Shown: positions 1 through 5,494 of the stretch, one piece after another
Numbering within the stretch: position 1 is the stretch's first letter
Layout: each line of letters opens with the position of its first letter
NCBI GenBank assembly: GCA_025351145.1
Contig: JANXWM010000147.1
Span: 1 to 8,940, forward strand
Length of the DNA: 8,940 bases
Direction of reading: 5' to 3'
From: Chitinophagaceae bacterium
GTDB taxonomy: Bacteria; Bacteroidota; Bacteroidia; Chitinophagales; Chitinophagaceae
The notes under the pieces: generated by a model
What the model saw: only the letters and a program-made list of their open reading frames with translations
Told to the model about the DNA's origin: nothing
Databases searched by the model: none
Translations under genes and position numbers: made by a program

Positions 1-13
1 ATTTCTGTTTCCA

Positions 14-589
14 TTAATGACCGGGATTGGTTTTTTTTAAATGATCGTAGCCTTGTGGTAAACGGTTGTACCCGTGATCTTTTAATCTTTGCCCCAGCCC
101 CTGGTAAAACTCAGGCTGGCTGGGTGTTACAGTGGCAAGCCCATCTACATAGCGGTTGTATAAACAGAATAGTGCAGCAATTAAAACAGTATCATGAATT
201 TCAATATCTGTAGCACCTTCATCCTTTGCTTTTTGAATGGCTTCGGGTGTTACTGCTTTTCCGCTTTCCTGCACCTGTGCCGCGATGGTAAGCAACGCTT
301 TCATTTTATCGCTTACAGGGGCATTAGAAATATCTTCTTTCACTTTTGCGGATGTATCGCTTTCGCCGAGCAAAACATCTGCTGCTGCGGTGTGTGCAGT
401 TACACAAAATTTACATTGGTTGCGGTGCGATACCACCGTGGCAATTAACTCACGTTCACCTTCAGTTAAAGTACTTGGGCCACGCAGCAATACCTGCGTT
501 AAAACACGAATGGGTGCAGCAGTTTCTTTACTGTATTCGAGCAGGCCGGTAATGCCGGGCAAATGATCTTCGAGCGGTATATATGGCAT
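14..589 (-). CDS. Carboxymuconolactone decarboxylase / AhpD-like peroxidase-related protein
   Basis: This 191-residue protein has the AhpD-type redox signature in exact spacing: Glu47, eleven residues, Cys59-x-x-Cys62, three residues, His66 (NQCKFCVTAH). In AhpD relatives the two cysteines and the histidine form a thiol relay that reduces peroxides, so a cytoplasmic peroxide- or thiol-handling role is the best inference; the true substrate is unknown. The rest is helical, as expected for this all-alpha fold, and the length fits the peroxidase-related subgroup rather than the shorter gamma-carboxymuconolactone decarboxylases. No signal peptide or membrane segment is seen. The ATG start gives MPYIPLEDHLPG, a natural N-terminus, and the stop is TAA. 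It is complete and stands alone: the next minus-strand gene upstream is about 170 bases away, with a dispersed repeat between them. No clear promoter was recognised. Confidence 0.88.
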   Translation of the reverse strand: MPYIPLEDHLPGITGLLEYSKETAAPIRVLTQVLLRGPSTLTEGERELIATVVSHRNQCKFCVTAHTAAADVLLGESDTSAKVKEDISNAPVSDKMKALLTIAAQVQESGKAVTPEAIQKAKDEGATDIEIHDTVLIAALFCLYNRYVDGLATVTPSQPEFYQGLGQRLKDHGYNRLPQGYDHLKKTNPGH

Positions 590-640
590 AATAATATATA
601 AGAATAAAAACGGTTTGTAACTCTTTAAAAGGATTGTTTG

Positions 641-736
641 TTCAGCAATGTTCTGAACCTAAAAGAGTGCAACGCAAGAGACGATGCCATTTGCACTATT
701 GCCTGGTTCAAAAAATAATTCTCTGTAATTGCTGAA
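641..736 (+). repeat. Dispersed intergenic repeat, copy A, with nested inverted arms
   Basis: Copy A carries a variant core GTGCAACGCAAG (667-678) and ends in GCCTGGTTCAAAAAAT, like the copy at 4030-4109. Three inverted pairs nest around the core: TTCAGCAAT (641-649) with ATTGCTGAA (728-736), TGAACC (654-659) with GGTTCA (705-710), and GTGCAA (667-672) with TTGCAC (691-696). The pairing would fold either DNA strand, or a transcript, into one long imperfect hairpin. It fills most of the gap between the AhpD-like gene and the hypothetical gene. Function is unknown. Confidence 0.65.
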
Positions 737-757
737 ACAACAAATTACTTAGAAAAT

Positions 758-1321
758 TTAAATACTGTTCTCTGGAGGTTGGCCTTCGGTTTCAATAAAG
801 CACGAAATGAGTGGGGAAGAAATAAAAATAGTTTTCCTGTTTACAGCTGATGTGTTTACAGTAAAATTATATTGTTGAGTACGAAGATTAAACTCGGTTT
901 GGTAACCGCTTTTCTTTGCAGACGGCTCATTGCTTTTTTTGCCGGATGGCAGATCAGCTACCTGCTTTATATAATCGTTCTTTGCAGCGTACAACTGCAT
1001 TTTAGCCTGGTTAGGAAGACAAAGTAAATAGAGTGTATCATTACAAATTTTGCGCTTTACATAGCTGTAATGCATACCGTTAAATTCTATTTTTCCATCA
1101 CAGCGCTCATACTCCTTCCAGCTGGGCGTATAGGGTAAACTGAGGGGAACTTTTAACTCTGAAAGATCAGCATTATTATAATTATTGTTGTCGAGTTTTT
1201 TTGTTGTTTGTTTGTCTGACCGGTTTATACAATACTGGAAAAAAAATGAATACCCTGCAATATTAAAGAGGTGTAATGAAAGTAATAATATGGCAAAAAA
1301 AATTTTCAGATCAGTTGATAT
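758..1321 (-). CDS. Hypothetical membrane-anchored/secreted protein, start codon apparently lost
   Basis: An open frame of 187 codons runs from an ATA at 1319-1321 to TAA at 758-760; an in-frame TAG lies three codons further upstream. The first ATG is only at 1073-1075, which would give 105 residues and discard a clear N-terminal hydrophobic stretch (IFFAILLLSLHLFNIAGYSF) followed by a soluble domain with SWKEYERCDGKIEFNG. Those discarded residues read like genuine protein, so the gene almost certainly starts near 1321. No ATG, GTG or TTG exists in frame there: only ATA (1319-1321), CTG (1307-1309) or ATT (1301-1303). A -7 box at 1351-1358 agrees with the longer form. The remainder is hydrophilic and rich in Lys, Asn and Ser, ending ETEGQPPENSI. 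It resembles small uncharacterised proteins I recall from Chitinophagaceae, but I assign no function. Either an ATG-to-ATA change, a sequencing error or a rare start codon explains the 5' end. Confidence 0.6.
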   Translation of the reverse strand: MSTDLKIFFAILLLSLHLFNIAGYSFFFQYCINRSDKQTTKKLDNNNYNNADLSELKVPLSLPYTPSWKEYERCDGKIEFNGMHYSYVKRKICNDTLYLLCLPNQAKMQLYAAKNDYIKQVADLPSGKKSNEPSAKKSGYQTEFNLRTQQYNFTVNTSAVNRKTIFISSPLISCFIETEGQPPENSI

Positions 1322-1350
1322 GTAGTGCTAAAATAAGGTTTATTATGAAT

Positions 1351-1358
1351 CAAAAATA
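1351..1358 (-). promoter_or_regulatory. Putative -7 box for the hypothetical gene at 758-1321
   Basis: The minus strand reads TATTTTTG, a full match to the Bacteroidota -7 consensus TAnnTTTG. It would start transcription near 1344, about 23 bases before the ATA at 1321. No TTG -33 element is seen at the usual spacing, so the call is tentative. Confidence 0.4.
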
Positions 1359-1394
1359 TTATCCGGCTAAAATTTGCCTCTGCGTACAGCACAC

Positions 1395-1423
1395 AAAAAA
1401 GGCGCAGTATAACCTGCGCCTTT
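1395..1423 (-). terminator. Rho-independent terminator of greA
   Basis: GGCGCAG (1401-1407) and CTGCGCC (1414-1420) form a perfect seven-pair GC-rich stem with loop TATAAC, extended by three A-T pairs. On the minus strand the stem is followed by six T (complement of 1395-1400). It begins about 20 bases after the restored greA stop codon (1444-1446). Confidence 0.9.
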
Positions 1424-1443
1424 AAAATAAAGTTGCGTAAGCC

Positions 1444-1922
1444 TTAAATTCCTATTTCTTCAACTCTGAATTTAATAATACCCGTAGGTGCCTGCACTTC
1501 TGCAATTTCGCCTTTTGCTTTTCCAAGCAAGCCTTTACCAATAGGCGAGCCAACAGAAATTTTACCTCTTTAAGATCAGCTTCTTTTTCGCCAACAATCT
1601 GGTAGGTCACCGTTTTCTTGGTGCCCATGTTGGTAATGGTTACTTTGGTCATAACGGAAACTTTGCTCAGGTCAATGTTAGTTGGGTCAACTACACGGGC
1701 AGATGCTACCTGCGTTTCAAGCAGTTTCATTTTAGCTTCCAATATGCCCTGGTGTTCTTTGGCTGCATCGTATTCTGCGTTTTCTTTAAGATCACCTTTT
1801 TCCCGCGCTTCGGCAATGGCCCTTGAGGCAGCCGGCCTTTCTACCGATTTCATGTGGTGCAGTTCCTCCTTCATTTTTTCGAAAGCCTCTTTCGAAACAT
1901 ACATTACTTCACTCATAGTCAT
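1444..1922 (-). CDS. greA: Transcription elongation factor GreA, single-base frameshift near codon 119
   Basis: GreA binds in the RNA polymerase secondary channel and stimulates transcript cleavage to rescue backtracked complexes. Residues 1-119 match the family: the N-terminal coiled coil with the acidic tip in GDLKENAEYDAAKEHQG (about 43-59), then the start of the C-terminal FKBP-like domain. The frame then breaks. Read straight on, it ends as an unrelated basic tail at 1452 (156 residues). Adding one G to the minus strand (one C in the plus-strand CC at 1565-1566) restores a normal GreA end with VGSPIGKGLLGKAKGEI, IIKFRVEEIGI and a TAA at 1444-1446, about 159 residues in all, the usual length. 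The ATG at 1922 is followed by another at 1916 (MSEVMYVSK), equally likely to be the start. The near-perfect downstream frame and intact terminator point to a sequencing error or a very recent mutation rather than an old pseudogene. Confidence 0.88.
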
Positions 1923-1940
1923 TTATTTTAAGGACAGACA

Positions 1941-1977
1941 AAAAAAATAACAACGCCTCAGACTTGCTGAAGCGTTG
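1941..1977 (-). terminator. Intrinsic terminator or attenuator just upstream of greA
   Basis: On the minus strand CAACGCTTCA and TGAGGCGTTG form a ten-pair stem (one G-U wobble) around the loop GCAAGTC, followed directly by TTATTTTTTTT. It ends 18 bases before the greA ATG at 1922. It may terminate transcripts from rsmA and the dehydrogenase, whose last stop lies about 180 bases upstream. Because a promoter-like sequence sits immediately before it (1985-2016), it may instead act inside the greA leader. Confidence 0.8.
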
Positions 1978-1984
1978 CTAACTG

Positions 1985-2016
1985 TAAAAATAAAGAATTT
2001 ATATTAAAAACTACAA
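1985..2016 (-). promoter_or_regulatory. Putative greA promoter
   Basis: The minus strand has TTG (complement of 2014-2016), 21 bases, then TATTTTTA (complement of 1985-1992). This fits the Bacteroidota pattern TTG-N17-23-TAnnTTTG except for the last base. Transcription would begin near 1978-1981, so the hairpin at 1951-1977 would be the first thing transcribed and the greA leader would be about 57 bases long. Confidence 0.45.
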
Positions 2017-2058
2017 TCTCTGGTGCAGTTTTTAAGCCCGGCAGATTAAGCATGAAAA

Positions 2059-2123
2059 GTTTTTTGAGCCGGGCCTAAGAATTGCTATTAAGCGTCCCTT
2101 GCGTCGCACACTTGTACAAAGGG
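2059..2123 (-). repeat. Dispersed intergenic repeat, copy B
   Basis: Read on the minus strand it runs TTGTACAAGTGTGCGACGCA, then AGGGACGCTTAATAGCAATT, then GCCCGGCTCAAAAAAC. The core GTGCGACGCAAG is the complement of 2098-2109. It matches copies C and D base for base through the core and closely over GCTTAATAGCA. A TTGTACAA palindrome lies at 2112-2119. Next to it, GCCCGGC (2036-2042) and GCCGGGC (2068-2074) form a further inverted pair. The copy lies between the dehydrogenase stop and the greA promoter. Confidence 0.7.
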
Positions 2124-2158
2124 AATATTATTGAACTTTAAACAGCCGCCAACCGGTA

Positions 2159-3088
2159 TTATAATATTCCAAGTTTTTCCAAAACCACTTTGCCCATATT
2201 TAAATATGCCTCGTGACTGTAACCTGCAATATGAGGTGTAATAATTACATTGGGCTGTCGGCAAAGCCAATCTAATTGCTGCTTTTCTGCTTCGGTATAG
2301 CTGTCTAATTTTTCGTTTTCAAGAACATCTAAACCAGCGGCTCTTATTTTATTATTTTCTAATGCGCGAATCAAGGCTGCCGTATCAGTAACTTTTCCCC
2401 GGCAGGTGGTAAGAAAATAAGGCTGCTGCTGAAATGCATTGAAAAACGCATCATTAGCGTAATGTTTGGTTTCATCCGTAAGCGGTATATGCAGGCTTAC
2501 CACATCTGCATAGCGAGAAATATGTTCCGGTTCAGCTTCCCGTACATAGTCCTTTGCAAAGCCGGATTTATATTTATCGTGTGCCAGCACTGTTACATTA
2601 AATGGCGTCAGCAGTTTTGCAAAAGATGAGCCCGTGTTTCCGTAACCTATTATGCCCACTGTTTTACCGGAAAGCTCTGTGCCGCGGTTGGCATCTCTAA
2701 TCCATTTACCCTGTTTTACTTCATCGTAACTGCTGCTTATTTTATTCATCAGGTTTAAGAGCATACCCAATGTATGTTCCGCTACAGCATTCCTGTTACC
2801 TTCAGGGCTACTTACGCATTTTATGCCTTTTTGTTCTGCATATTCCACATCAATCATTTCCATTCCACTGCCAAGGCGGCCAATCCATTTTAATTGAACC
2901 CCACTATCAAGAACAGCTTTGTCAATTTTAAGTCTTGTGGTTACGATTAAGCCGTCTATTTCAGCAATTGCCTGCAATAATTCTTCATAAGTAATAGTGG
3001 GCAGATAGATTATTTCATAGCCATTATTTTTTAACCGCTCTATTATATATTCATGCACTTTGGCGGTGATCAATACTTTCTTATTCAT
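2159..3088 (-). CDS. D-2-hydroxyacid dehydrogenase (NAD-dependent, phosphoglycerate dehydrogenase-like)
   Basis: This 309-residue protein has the two-domain layout of D-isomer-specific 2-hydroxyacid dehydrogenases, which interconvert 2-hydroxy and 2-oxo acids with NAD(P) in the cytoplasm. A substrate-binding segment (1 to about 95) leads to the Rossmann nucleotide fold with GxGxxG at 148-153 (GYGNTG) and an acidic residue, Asp171, where NAD-specific enzymes have one. The catalytic residues are all present: Arg230 in CRGKVTD, Glu259 in LDVLENE and His286 in ITPHIAG. The usual Asn three residues before the catalytic Arg is Thr227. SPEGNRNAVAEHTLGMLL is typical of SerA-like members. It lacks the C-terminal ACT domain of long phosphoglycerate dehydrogenases, so a role in serine synthesis is possible but not shown. 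The ATG start lies 46 bases after the rsmA stop with no terminator between, which suggests one operon. It is complete. Confidence 0.88.
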   Translation of the reverse strand: MNKKVLITAKVHEYIIERLKNNGYEIIYLPTITYEELLQAIAEIDGLIVTTRLKIDKAVLDSGVQLKWIGRLGSGMEMIDVEYAEQKGIKCVSSPEGNRNAVAEHTLGMLLNLMNKISSSYDEVKQGKWIRDANRGTELSGKTVGIIGYGNTGSSFAKLLTPFNVTVLAHDKYKSGFAKDYVREAEPEHISRYADVVSLHIPLTDETKHYANDAFFNAFQQQPYFLTTCRGKVTDTAALIRALENNKIRAAGLDVLENEKLDSYTEAEKQQLDWLCRQPNVIITPHIAGYSHEAYLNMGKVVLEKLGIL

Positions 3089-3134
3089 CGGTTATTTTGT
3101 TATTCTTTTAATGCCCGAAAATCATTTTTACTAT

Positions 3135-3902
3135 TTATCTCATCCTAAACGTAAGCGCTGCAAAGTCTTTTACAGAAAGCTGTTCAGCACGTTTATTAAA
3201 AATATCTTCCTTTAATATTTCTTCATCGAACAAACTTTTTAAAGCGTTGCGCAGCATTTTTCTTCTCTGGTTAAATGCGGCCTTCACCAGAATGAAGAAT
3301 GATCTTTCGCTCCGTATGTCCGGCTTTATATCCCGAAGTTTAAACCTGATTACAGCACTCATTACTTTTGGTGGCGGCGTAAAATTTTCGGGCGGTACAT
3401 CGAATAAATATTCCACTTCATAAAAAGCCTGTACCAGTACGCTGAGGATGCCATATACTTTTGAACCCGGCTGGCTTGCAATACGCTGCGCCACTTCCTT
3501 CTGGAACATACCAATCATTACAGGCACCTGCCCTTTCCATTCCAGCACTTTAAAAACAATTTGAGTAGAAATATTGTAAGGGAAATTTCCAACAATAATA
3601 AATGGATTTTCGAAAGGCGCATCTATTTCAAGAAAATCCTTATGAATGATTTGGCCTTTTATTGCGGGATAAGTCCGCTCTAAATATTCCACTTTCTCTG
3701 TGTCTAACTCCACAGCTTTAAAATCGAGAGCGGGTATCTGCAATAAATATTTTGTGATTGCCCCGGCACCCGGGCCTACTTCCAGCAATTGCGGAATGGC
3801 TGTTTGGGTAAGGCTTTGCTGCAATGCAGCCACAATCTGGCGGCAGGTATTTTCATCTTTTAAAAAATGCTGCCCGAGTGATTTTTTGAGTGTGTACTGC
3901 AT
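3135..3902 (-). CDS. rsmA: 16S rRNA (adenine(1518)-N6/adenine(1519)-N6)-dimethyltransferase RsmA
   Basis: RsmA (KsgA) uses S-adenosylmethionine to dimethylate two adjacent adenosines in the 3' hairpin of 16S rRNA, a late check in 30S subunit assembly. The 255-residue protein opens with the family hallmark KKSLGQHFLKDENTC. It has the SAM-binding motif LEVGPGAG (40-47), an acidic AVELD that ends the next strand, the catalytic NFPY (106-109; the family motif is NLPY or NFPY) and the conserved ENFTPPPKVMSAVIRF. The helical C-terminal domain, including AAFNQRRKMLRNALK, is complete. I chose the ATG at 3900-3902; the frame reaches an in-frame TTG at 3909-3911, but MQYTLKKSLGQHF is the normal family start. 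The dehydrogenase follows 46 bases downstream. Upstream lie a -7 box nearly touching the start and a heptamer repeat. Confidence 0.96.
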   Translation of the reverse strand: MQYTLKKSLGQHFLKDENTCRQIVAALQQSLTQTAIPQLLEVGPGAGAITKYLLQIPALDFKAVELDTEKVEYLERTYPAIKGQIIHKDFLEIDAPFENPFIIVGNFPYNISTQIVFKVLEWKGQVPVMIGMFQKEVAQRIASQPGSKVYGILSVLVQAFYEVEYLFDVPPENFTPPPKVMSAVIRFKLRDIKPDIRSERSFFILVKAAFNQRRKMLRNALKSLFDEEILKEDIFNKRAEQLSVKDFAALTFRMR

Positions 3903-3908
3903 GAGGCG

Positions 3909-3916
3909 CAAAAGTA
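3909..3916 (-). promoter_or_regulatory. Putative -7 box of rsmA
   Basis: The minus strand reads TACTTTTG, a full match to TAnnTTTG, with CGCCTC between it and the rsmA ATG. Transcription would begin within a few bases of the start codon, making an almost leaderless mRNA. No TTG -33 element is seen at normal spacing. Confidence 0.45.
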
Positions 3917-3948
3917 ATCGTTTATCGTTTGTGGTTTATCCTTTATCG
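3914..3948. repeat. Degenerate heptamer tandem repeat upstream of rsmA
   Basis: On the plus strand the bases fall into consecutive sevens: GTAATCG, TTTATCG, TTTGTGG, TTTATCC, TTTATCG. The consensus is TTTATCG, with a weaker continuation TTACCGG, TTACAGC to 3962. It lies directly behind the rsmA -7 box. Four clear units is short, so chance or a simple replication-slippage tract is possible. Confidence 0.5.
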
Positions 3949-4029
3949 TTACCGGTTACAGCCGGGTATAGATTAAATAAAAAGATAAGAACCGTACCGT
4001 GACTGCAAAAATGCAACGGGACAACACTG

Positions 4030-4109
4030 GAATTGCTGAATAGGGCTATGGCGTACAAGGGTGCGACGCAAGGATGTTCAATAGTAATTCTGTAGCCTGG
4101 TCAAAAAAA
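4030..4109 (+). repeat. Dispersed intergenic repeat, copy C
   Basis: The copy reads GCGTACAAGGGTGCGACGCA, AGGATGTTCAATAGTAATTC, then TGTAGCCTGGTCAAAAAAAA. The core GTGCGACGCAAG is at 4061-4072. Two possible inverted pairs exist: GAATTGCT (4030-4037) with AGTAATTC (4083-4090; one G-T), and GGCTA (4044-4048) with TAGCC (4093-4097). These cross each other, so they would be alternatives or a pseudoknot. It lies between the divergent rsmA and T9SS-cargo genes. I recognise no promoter for the latter in the remaining bases, 4110-4191. Confidence 0.7.
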
Positions 4110-4191
4110 ACTATCCCAAACTCCCGTTTAAAAAAACTTAATAAAACAGAACGAATTTTTTTTTAAATTACAGTTCTAAATTATAAGACTT

Positions 4192-5430
4192 ATGAATACC
4201 TTAACTCTACCAAGATTATTATTTGCCGGCCTTTTGCTTACCGCAGGCACGCAAACATTTGCTCAAAACAACAGGGCCTTTGCCATTACCGGCGAAACAA
4301 AAGGCAATATTGGCTGGACCGTAGTAAGAGAAATTGACCTAACTACGGGTGCGGAAATTAAAAAAATCTATTCGCCAACTGACAAGCCAACCATTGTAGA
4401 CGCCAGAAGCGGCAGCCGTTTACAACAAACAGAACTAACCAGTTTTGCTGCAGGTAATAACACCGCAATTGTAACTGCACCTACAGAAACAATGGTAGCT
4501 GCCAGCGCTTACGACCTAAAAACAAACCGGCTTTTCTTTACACCGATGCACGGGAATGAACTTCGCTATTTTGATCTTAACCGTGGGATCAACACTGTTT
4601 TTTATGTGCGTAATGCTGCATTAAAAAATTTTGCAGAAACCAGCGGAGAAGCTGATGTAATAACCAGAATGTGCTTTGGGTACGATGGCTATGGCTATGC
4701 GTTAACGAATGATGCCAATCATTTGATTCGTTTTTCTTCGGGTGATCAAATAACAATTTCTGATCTTGGACAGGTGAAAGATGGTAAAAACAATACCGGC
4801 ATTTCTATACGCAATATGTGTACAAGCTGGGGTGGCGATATGATCGCTGATGCTTTTGGAAATTTATATATCATCAGCATGAAAGGCAATGTTTTTAAAA
4901 TGGATCCAAAAACATTGGTGGCAGACTTTGTAGGGCAAATTAAAAATATACCACAGGATTATACCATTAATGCCGCAGCAGTTGATGTGGAAGGAAATAT
5001 AGTTGTGGGCTGTGCTTCAAAAACAGATCATTATTTTAGTGTAAATCTTTCTACGCTTGAAGCAGTGGTGTTGCCCAAACAACAGCAGGAAGTTTACAAT
5101 GCCTCTGACCTGGCAAGCTGCCATTTTGCTTATGAAAGTTTGGTTAACAACAAAACACCACAACAGGTTAAGGGAACAGTTAGCGTATATCCAAACCCAG
5201 CTATTAATAAAACCATCAACATTGCCTTTGATGCAGTTACCGCAGGCAACCACAATGTAATGCTGGTTGATGCAGGCGGCCATCAGGTCTTTAACCGGAT
5301 GGTGAATGTTAATGGTAAAACAAACACACAATTAATACTTCCAAAATCTGTTTTGGGTGGATTGTACATCCTAAAAATCAGTGATGTTATAGGCCAGGAA
5401 TTAACCTCACTTAAAGTAGTTGTACTGTAA
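4192..5430 (+). CDS. Secreted protein with C-terminal T9SS type A sorting domain
   Basis: This 412-residue protein starts with a Sec signal peptide (basic start, hydrophobic LLFAGLLLTAGT, likely cut after Ala24 in QTFA-QNN). It ends in a roughly 80-residue sorting domain (about 330-412): VSVYPNPAINKTINI, a central beta repeat with GNHNVMLVDAGGHQVFNR, and GGLYILKISD then a KVVVL end. Such domains direct Bacteroidota proteins through the type IX system to the cell surface or outside, usually with removal of the tail. The region between (about 25-325) is beta-rich, with recurring strands such as RAFAITG, LRYFDLNRG, GNLYIISMKGNVFKMDPK and GNIVVGCASKTDHYFSVNL. That pattern suggests a beta-propeller, but I name no family or activity. 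The ATG gives a perfect signal peptide. Its own terminator follows 21 bases after the stop. It is complete. Confidence 0.85.
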   Translation: MNTLTLPRLLFAGLLLTAGTQTFAQNNRAFAITGETKGNIGWTVVREIDLTTGAEIKKIYSPTDKPTIVDARSGSRLQQTELTSFAAGNNTAIVTAPTETMVAASAYDLKTNRLFFTPMHGNELRYFDLNRGINTVFYVRNAALKNFAETSGEADVITRMCFGYDGYGYALTNDANHLIRFSSGDQITISDLGQVKDGKNNTGISIRNMCTSWGGDMIADAFGNLYIISMKGNVFKMDPKTLVADFVGQIKNIPQDYTINAAAVDVEGNIVVGCASKTDHYFSVNLSTLEAVVLPKQQQEVYNASDLASCHFAYESLVNNKTPQQVKGTVSVYPNPAINKTINIAFDAVTAGNHNVMLVDAGGHQVFNRMVNVNGKTNTQLILPKSVLGGLYILKISDVIGQELTSLKVVVL

Positions 5431-5451
5431 AAGAAGTTATCAAATAAATAT

Positions 5452-5484
5452 AAGTCCTGCCTTACGGCAGGACTTTTTTATTTT
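5452..5484 (+). terminator. Rho-independent terminator of the T9SS cargo gene
   Basis: AAGTCCTGCC (5452-5461) and GGCAGGACTT (5466-5475) form a perfect ten-pair stem with loop TTAC, followed by TTTTATTTT. It starts 21 bases after the TAA at 5428-5430. Its T-rich tail overlaps the -7 box of rlmB. Confidence 0.93.
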
Positions 5485-5486
5485 CG
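5479..5486 (+). promoter_or_regulatory. Putative -7 box of rlmB inside the upstream terminator tail
   Basis: TATTTTCG matches TAnnTTTG at seven of eight positions and lies eight bases before the rlmB ATG at 5495. A -33 element would fall within the terminator stem, and no TTG is seen there. Confidence 0.35.
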
Positions 5487-5494
5487 CACAATCT

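Noticed and set aside
194..566. Plus-strand open frames opposite the AhpD-like gene
   Set aside because: They are antisense shadows with no family features; the minus-strand frame has an exact catalytic motif.
1560..1570. Programmed ribosomal frameshift in greA
   Set aside because: No slippery heptamer or downstream structure is seen, and programmed shifting is not known for greA; a missing base explains it better.
1618..1950. 110-codon plus-strand frame opposite greA
   Set aside because: It mirrors the greA coding strand and its sequence is low-complexity Ser/Ala/Phe with no recognisable domain.
2036..2074. GCCCGGC/GCCGGGC inverted pair as the dehydrogenase terminator
   Set aside because: The loop is 25 bases and the stem is followed on the minus strand only by TTAAAAAC, so it lacks a proper U-tract; it is better seen as part of repeat copy B.
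5420..5494. N-terminal extension of RlmB from ATG 5420
   Set aside because: It overlaps the preceding gene and runs through a perfect terminator; the family starts at the ATG at 5495.
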